Source: Datnioides undecimradiatus (taxonomy: Eukaryota; Chordata; Actinopteri; Lobotiformes; Datnioididae). From it: a DNA stretch of 64,000 bases. A model generated the notes under the pieces. The model did not search any database and was not told the DNA's origin. It saw only the letters and a program-made list of their open reading frames with translations. Positions 59,298 to 64,000 of the stretch are shown here, in pieces. Made by a program: the position numbers and the translations under genes. Location of the stretch: the NCBI GenBank assembly GCA_008933995.1, contig WARS01000034.1:4566707-4630706 (forward strand). The letters run 5' to 3'. Every line of letters starts with the position of its first letter. Within the stretch, counting starts at the first letter, position 1.

Positions 59298-60470
59298 CAA
59301 AGTCTGGTACACGTCAATGCACCTCGAGTTTTTTCATCCACAGCACGGGCTATGTGATGAAGCATGGTTAAAAATGTGTTTGTACAGGGTAAATGCAAAT
59401 AAGCGTCACATATATACAAGAACTGTAGGATCAAGCCAATATTCACCGCTCTTGCAGCACAGAGAGAGCGTGTGACGTGTTTATTTTGGGTGTAACATCA
59501 GCATAATGCAGCATAATGCAGATATTCCATTCGTTTTAATGTAAAATCAATCCCATTTGCTTATGTGTGCGGACCTGCTTGGAGCTACTTGCAACACCAG
59601 CTCACATCTGGTTCAAAACAAACCCTATTGTGCGTCCCAGTGTGGCACAGCCCTTGGGCTGTTAACGCAACAGTGTGCAAAAATACAATCACATAGATAT
59701 CACATCCGCCCACCCACCCTCCCTGCCTCCAACCATCCTCCCGTAGCCCACAGCCCAGTCACCCACGCACATCCCTCCCTCCCACCTACTCACCCCTTCG
59801 GGTCCGAACAGGATCTCTTCAGAATATGAACCTGTTTAAGGAAAAAAAACAACAAATAAAGACAGCATGCATTATTTTAAAAAGCATAAAATAAGATGGG
59901 AGGGATGATAAAAGCAGAAAACAACTCTGAAACATGTCCTTGTCACACAGATGACAGCTGGATTCAGGACTTATTTGAATATTCTGTTCATTTTTGCATC
60001 ATTCCATCTCTTACAATCCTCTTTACAATAATAGTTTCTAGGTAACAGAGAACGTGCTTTAGAGTCCTACAGTCAGTGGGGAATGTGATTCCACTGAGAC
60101 ACCGGCTTGCTGGCAGGAGGTTGAACATGAAGCTCTGGAGGCATCACTAAAACTGCAAACTTCTGTTCATAGTGAGAGATCTGAACTTTTTCACGTGGTG
60201 CGTCAGTCGGAGCTGAGTTAGGTCCATCTGGGCTTCAGAGAGATGCCGACGTGCCATCAAATGTCCAGCGTCAAGAGGAGCATTGGACACAGTCGCCAAT
60301 TAGTAGACCGTGATTGGCCAGGTTCGACTTTACAGCTGTTGCCACCAGCCGGCCAACGTGTCCTTATTCATTTGTCTTGCAAGTGAGTCTTGCATACTAA
60401 GACACTGCAGCATAGAGATCCTCCTCAGGGAAGTGAGGTTAAAGCTTTCATCCCCTCCTCTTTTGTAACA

Positions 60471-60484
60471 CTGCCCTCTAGTGT
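60471..60484 (-). promoter_or_regulatory. Second upstream CTCF-like motif
   Basis: On minus it reads ACACTAGAGGGCAG, 13 of 14 core positions, in the same orientation as the motif 1.2 kb away. Confidence 0.35.
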
Positions 60485-63400
60485 TTTTGCTTAGTGCAGG
60501 AGGATCAGGCTTCTCCAAGAGACACTTGAGCTTCATAAGGTTAAACAAAGTCTAAACTGATTGACATTAGCTCAGGAGAGCTTTGTTAATCTCACTAGGA
60601 TCAGTGGTAACGGCCCGATCTATTCTTCTTTGGCCAGCGTTCACCAGACAGTCTGATCATGTCTCCTCTACCGCGTTGCGCCGCTGTGGGTTTCCAGTCT
60701 CAGGGTTGCAGGATGAAACATGTCCAATCACAAATCACTATCTGGAAACAACATGGCAGCTACAGAAGCCTGCCTCACGACCTTTCGGCCGCTCCCAGGA
60801 GCAAATGAAGATACCTGACAGCTGTAAATGTCACTAAAAAGGGAAATTGCCTTCTAAATCCTCCTGTCTTTGATGAACACATGTATAGTGGGATGTATCA
60901 GAAGGATCTACTAACAAATGGGCAGCAACATTATTCATATATATATCATGTGATGGTCTGATGGGATGTCTGAGGATATGAGCTGTTGAATGTAACTGGC
61001 TAATATAACCCCAGAGCACAGTCCTAAAGGTCAGGGGTCATTGAAGGGCTCCTCCGGTGAGTTTGTATTGTGCTTTTATAAGGTTCGGAGCTTTATTAGA
61101 GACAGACTGATAAAGAATAGTCGAAATCTGTGCAGCAGAAGCCCAGACATCTTGATTTTAAGTCTCTAGCATGAGCCAAACTCCAGAAAACATCGCAAAA
61201 CACAGGGTTAATCTTCCAAACTTTACAAAGCTCCCTCTAGAGCCACAGAGGATATAATACAGCTGAGAGCCCCTTTAGGAGGTCGCCCTGCAGGCCGGAT
61301 CTTAGCTTTCATGACTGTGCAAAAACACTCCTCTGTCTACAGTTTTAATGAACCTGGGTTTTTCAGGGCCCTTGGGTGTCTGGAGTCCCGTCTCCAAAGC
61401 AAAGCTGTCATAAAAGGAAACACGATAAAGACAAAGCAAACGAAAGCACAGTGCCAAATATTATACAACACCAGCGCCGCCGTGAACCCAGTGATGTCAT
61501 AACGTGTCCTAGCCCGGACTGCCACAGGAGGGCAGCACAGCAAAGGGAACGGCTGTCCGTCTGCATGGTCTCGAGGCAAAAAAATAAAAAAAAATGTGGG
61601 GAAGCGTGTGCAGAAAACAATCCTCTGAAGAAACAAACAAACAAATAAACATTGAGCTTGGAGCACCGACAGCACCACGCCTGTTCAGGCGTAGACAGAA
61701 AGCTGAAAGAACCCCAGTTCGAGCTCCCAGGTGTGATTCTGCAGGGCTGAAAGAGAATCTGCCCGTGTCATTCAAAAGACTGCATCTGTGTTCGATTGAG
61801 CATGCCTGGCGAGCCGTGTGCGTGTCCCTTTAAGTAGTTTACTGACTTCTGTAGGCTGCAGGTGGCAATGTTGCTCTGCCGGAGAGAACAGAGAGCCTGC
61901 CTCTCCAGAGCTTTTATGGCTTCTTTTGTTCTTTTGACAAATGGAAAAAGCTGCAAATGGAGACTTTATGGATTCATTTCTTATTTTGCATTATTTCAAA
62001 GTCCCCCATCCAGAATCTTGTTACAGTATTTATAGATAAACTAAATCCAAGGCTGTGCAGCACCCAGAGACGTTAAAGACCATTAATAAGATGTAGGTTC
62101 TTGAAATGGGGCTATGATAAAACCAGGGTCCTCTGTTCCCAGAAGCTACAGGTGTCAAAACGGACGAAAAACCCCACATTGGCGTGATAAAGGAAGGCAG
62201 CGGCGCGGAGACGAGTCATGGCAAATATATCTCACAAAGCAGGTTTAAAGGCCGACAACGTGGAAAATCCTGTTTTCTTTCCTCCCAACCTGAACATTTC
62301 TGCAGCGTCTGGGATTTATCAACCCGCTGAAAGATATAGGCCCAGCTCCGAAAGATAAGCAGGAAAAGAGGGATCATGTATGGATGGCGTGGCGGGACGC
62401 ATATGTCTCACGCACACGGACGGGGGGAAACGACTCTCCGGGGATTGAGAAACCAGGAGGATGGATTGGAGAGAAAAACAGGATTCTGCCTCCGTGTGAG
62501 GCAAAGGCAAACCAAAATAGAGGTGCTGACAGCTTCCTCCATCCAGACCCGGTGGGAGTGCTTATCCAGTTTTGCGTTGCGAGATAAGAGGGGGATTTAT
62601 TTATTCAGGTTGATAGCTTTGGCGCACTTTGAATGATAAAAGGAGGGTGTTTGTGTGCCGCGCGTTCGCCCACTTTCAGGGTGCCAATCAGGATTAAAGG
62701 TCGTGGTCTTAAGGACGAATATGTGTATATTAGAATCCATAAAGGAGAGGTGTGACTTTCCTCATTCTTCCCATCATTTTCGTCCGAGGCCTTGTTCCTC
62801 TGTTGCACCCCCCCCCCTCCCAGATAGCTGTGATCAAACGCCGTTCGGCACATTCCCGTTAAAGCGCATGAAAAACACGGGAAGAAAAAAAAAAGCCCAC
62901 ATCAAACACGAAGGCCAGAATATTTTCATCCATTGTCTACCGAAAAAACCCCCACATCTGAAAGCGGGGATAAACGGAAGGGGGGCCTTTTGTTGTGGTT
63001 ATCCTCCTGGTGGTTAAAAGGAAGGTGTTGGGTTCACTACGGGATGGATCTGATGTTATTTCAGTCAGAAGAGACATCTGTTCCGCACTAAGTCACATCC
63101 GTGTTAACTTCCCTGGTGCACATGCTTCCCAGCGTGCCGATTTATTTATCTCGTACGGTGTGGGTGTTTGGGCCGGAGAGGTTCTGCGCGGTGCTGTTGG
63201 CACAGCTGAGGAGGAGTCATGGGAACACCGGCCTCTGGGAAAACACTTTATTTTCATTCTGGGATCTGTTGCATTTGGCCCATGTGGCACGTCTACATAC
63301 GCTTAAGAAGAATGCTGTTTTGGAACAAGACAACTTGGGAGAAAGGGAAGTGCAACTTTGCAAAAGGTTCCAGTGAATGAATCCACCCTGATCCTTTTTA

Positions 63401-64000
63401 TTTTGCTCTCTTTAGCTCTGAAAGGTCATCCAGAGGTGGAACACGGGCACCTTAAGATCTGCAGGCAGGCTGCACTGTTCTGAAACATACTCTTAGCACT
63501 AAGACCAAAGTATCAAAGTTTCAATCGCCGCTTTTTTGAAATGAATCAGTGGATTAAAGGCTTTTTAAAGCTCTTTTCGTGAAGAGAGGCTTTCTAAAAG
63601 CTTTAACCACAAAAGCGCAATCTATCGCTTATAGTTGTTTTTTTTTTTAATAAAAAAAAGCAACCTCAGCTGTTTATCATTCACTCCTGTTGGATAGTTC
63701 ATGTTACACCAACACAAAGAGCTGAAATCACAATGTTAACCAACATGACCCAGCTTTGCACAGACCGGTCGGCTTGTGGAAACAGGAGAATATCATCCGC
63801 GGCTCTGGAGGAGCTTTGACAAATCTGATGATGTCATCAGGGTTATTTTGAGGATTACAGATTCAGCAGGTTTCAGGCCGCTCAACTCAATCTTATGGTT
63901 TTCATTACTGGACAGAGTTTGAATAGTTTTTGATTTTTGTCATTTTTTATGGAACAATATTGCAAATGAATTGAGTGTAAAAGTTCATGATCATCATCAT

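Larger units (their letters stand above)
52331..64000. other. Upstream flank of mbnl2; no gene recognised (11.7 kb)
   Basis: Neither strand shows a recognisable coding exon. The stretch contains CA/TG microsatellites (58534-58562, 58857-58887) and two good CTCF-like motifs (59.28 and 60.47 kb). It may hold distal regulatory elements of mbnl2 or of an unseen neighbour. Confidence 0.55.

Noticed and set aside
61521..61538. Additional CTCF site near GCCACAGGAGGGCAGCAC
   Set aside because: Two mismatches in the central core (YA replaced by AG), weaker than the three sites reported.
1..64000. CRISPR arrays, prokaryotic operons, tRNA or rRNA genes
   Set aside because: No spaced direct repeats, operon-like ORFs or tRNA A/B box pairs were seen; the tandem repeats are ordinary microsatellites.

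Overview
The window is vertebrate genomic DNA, most likely from a ray-finned (teleost) fish. Short exons with GT/AG borders are separated by introns rich in CA/TG and poly(A) runs. A degenerate hAT-type miniature element of a kind I recognise from teleost genomes lies in the largest intron. The species cannot be read from the sequence.

One protein-coding gene is recognisable: mbnl2 (muscleblind-like splicing regulator 2), on the minus strand, apparently complete from about 52.3 kb down to about 1.86 kb. Nine coding exons were placed by protein similarity plus splice signals. In transcript order they are 42063-42236 (start codon), 20341-20505, 19097-19300, 16885-17145, 13497-13550 (54 nt), 12908-13058, 11118-11153 (36 nt), 9858-9952 (95 nt) and 5890-5904 (last four codons and stop). 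Joined, they give 1155 nt, or 384 residues; without the 54-nt exon, 366. All phases agree across the joins. The product has four CCCH zinc fingers in two pairs, an alternatively spliced nuclear-localisation exon and an Ala/Thr-rich tail ending IILK.

Layout: 1-1.86 kb is the downstream flank, with no gene recognised. 1.86-5.89 kb is the AT-rich 3' UTR. 5.9-17.1 kb holds the C-terminal, alternatively spliced exons. 17.1-20.5 kb holds exons 2-4. 20.5-42.06 kb is a 21.6-kb intron with the mobile-element remnant. 42.06-42.96 kb is the start-codon exon, with a 726-nt 5' UTR carrying three short uORFs. 42.96-52.08 kb is a 5' intron with one possible internal promoter. 52.08-52.33 kb is a probable noncoding first exon and promoter. 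52.3-64 kb is upstream flank with no gene recognised.

The most interesting signal is regulatory. The three small C-terminal exons (54, 36 and 95 nt) have the longest stretches without an AG dinucleotide upstream of their acceptors: 149, 136 and 356 nt, against 33-113 nt for the other exons. This is the mark of distal branch points. The 54-nt exon also has a tight cluster of YGCY (MBNL-binding) motifs 8-33 nt before its acceptor, as expected for autoregulation. The acceptor before the 151-nt exon sits behind a (UG)n tract like the one at CFTR exon 9.
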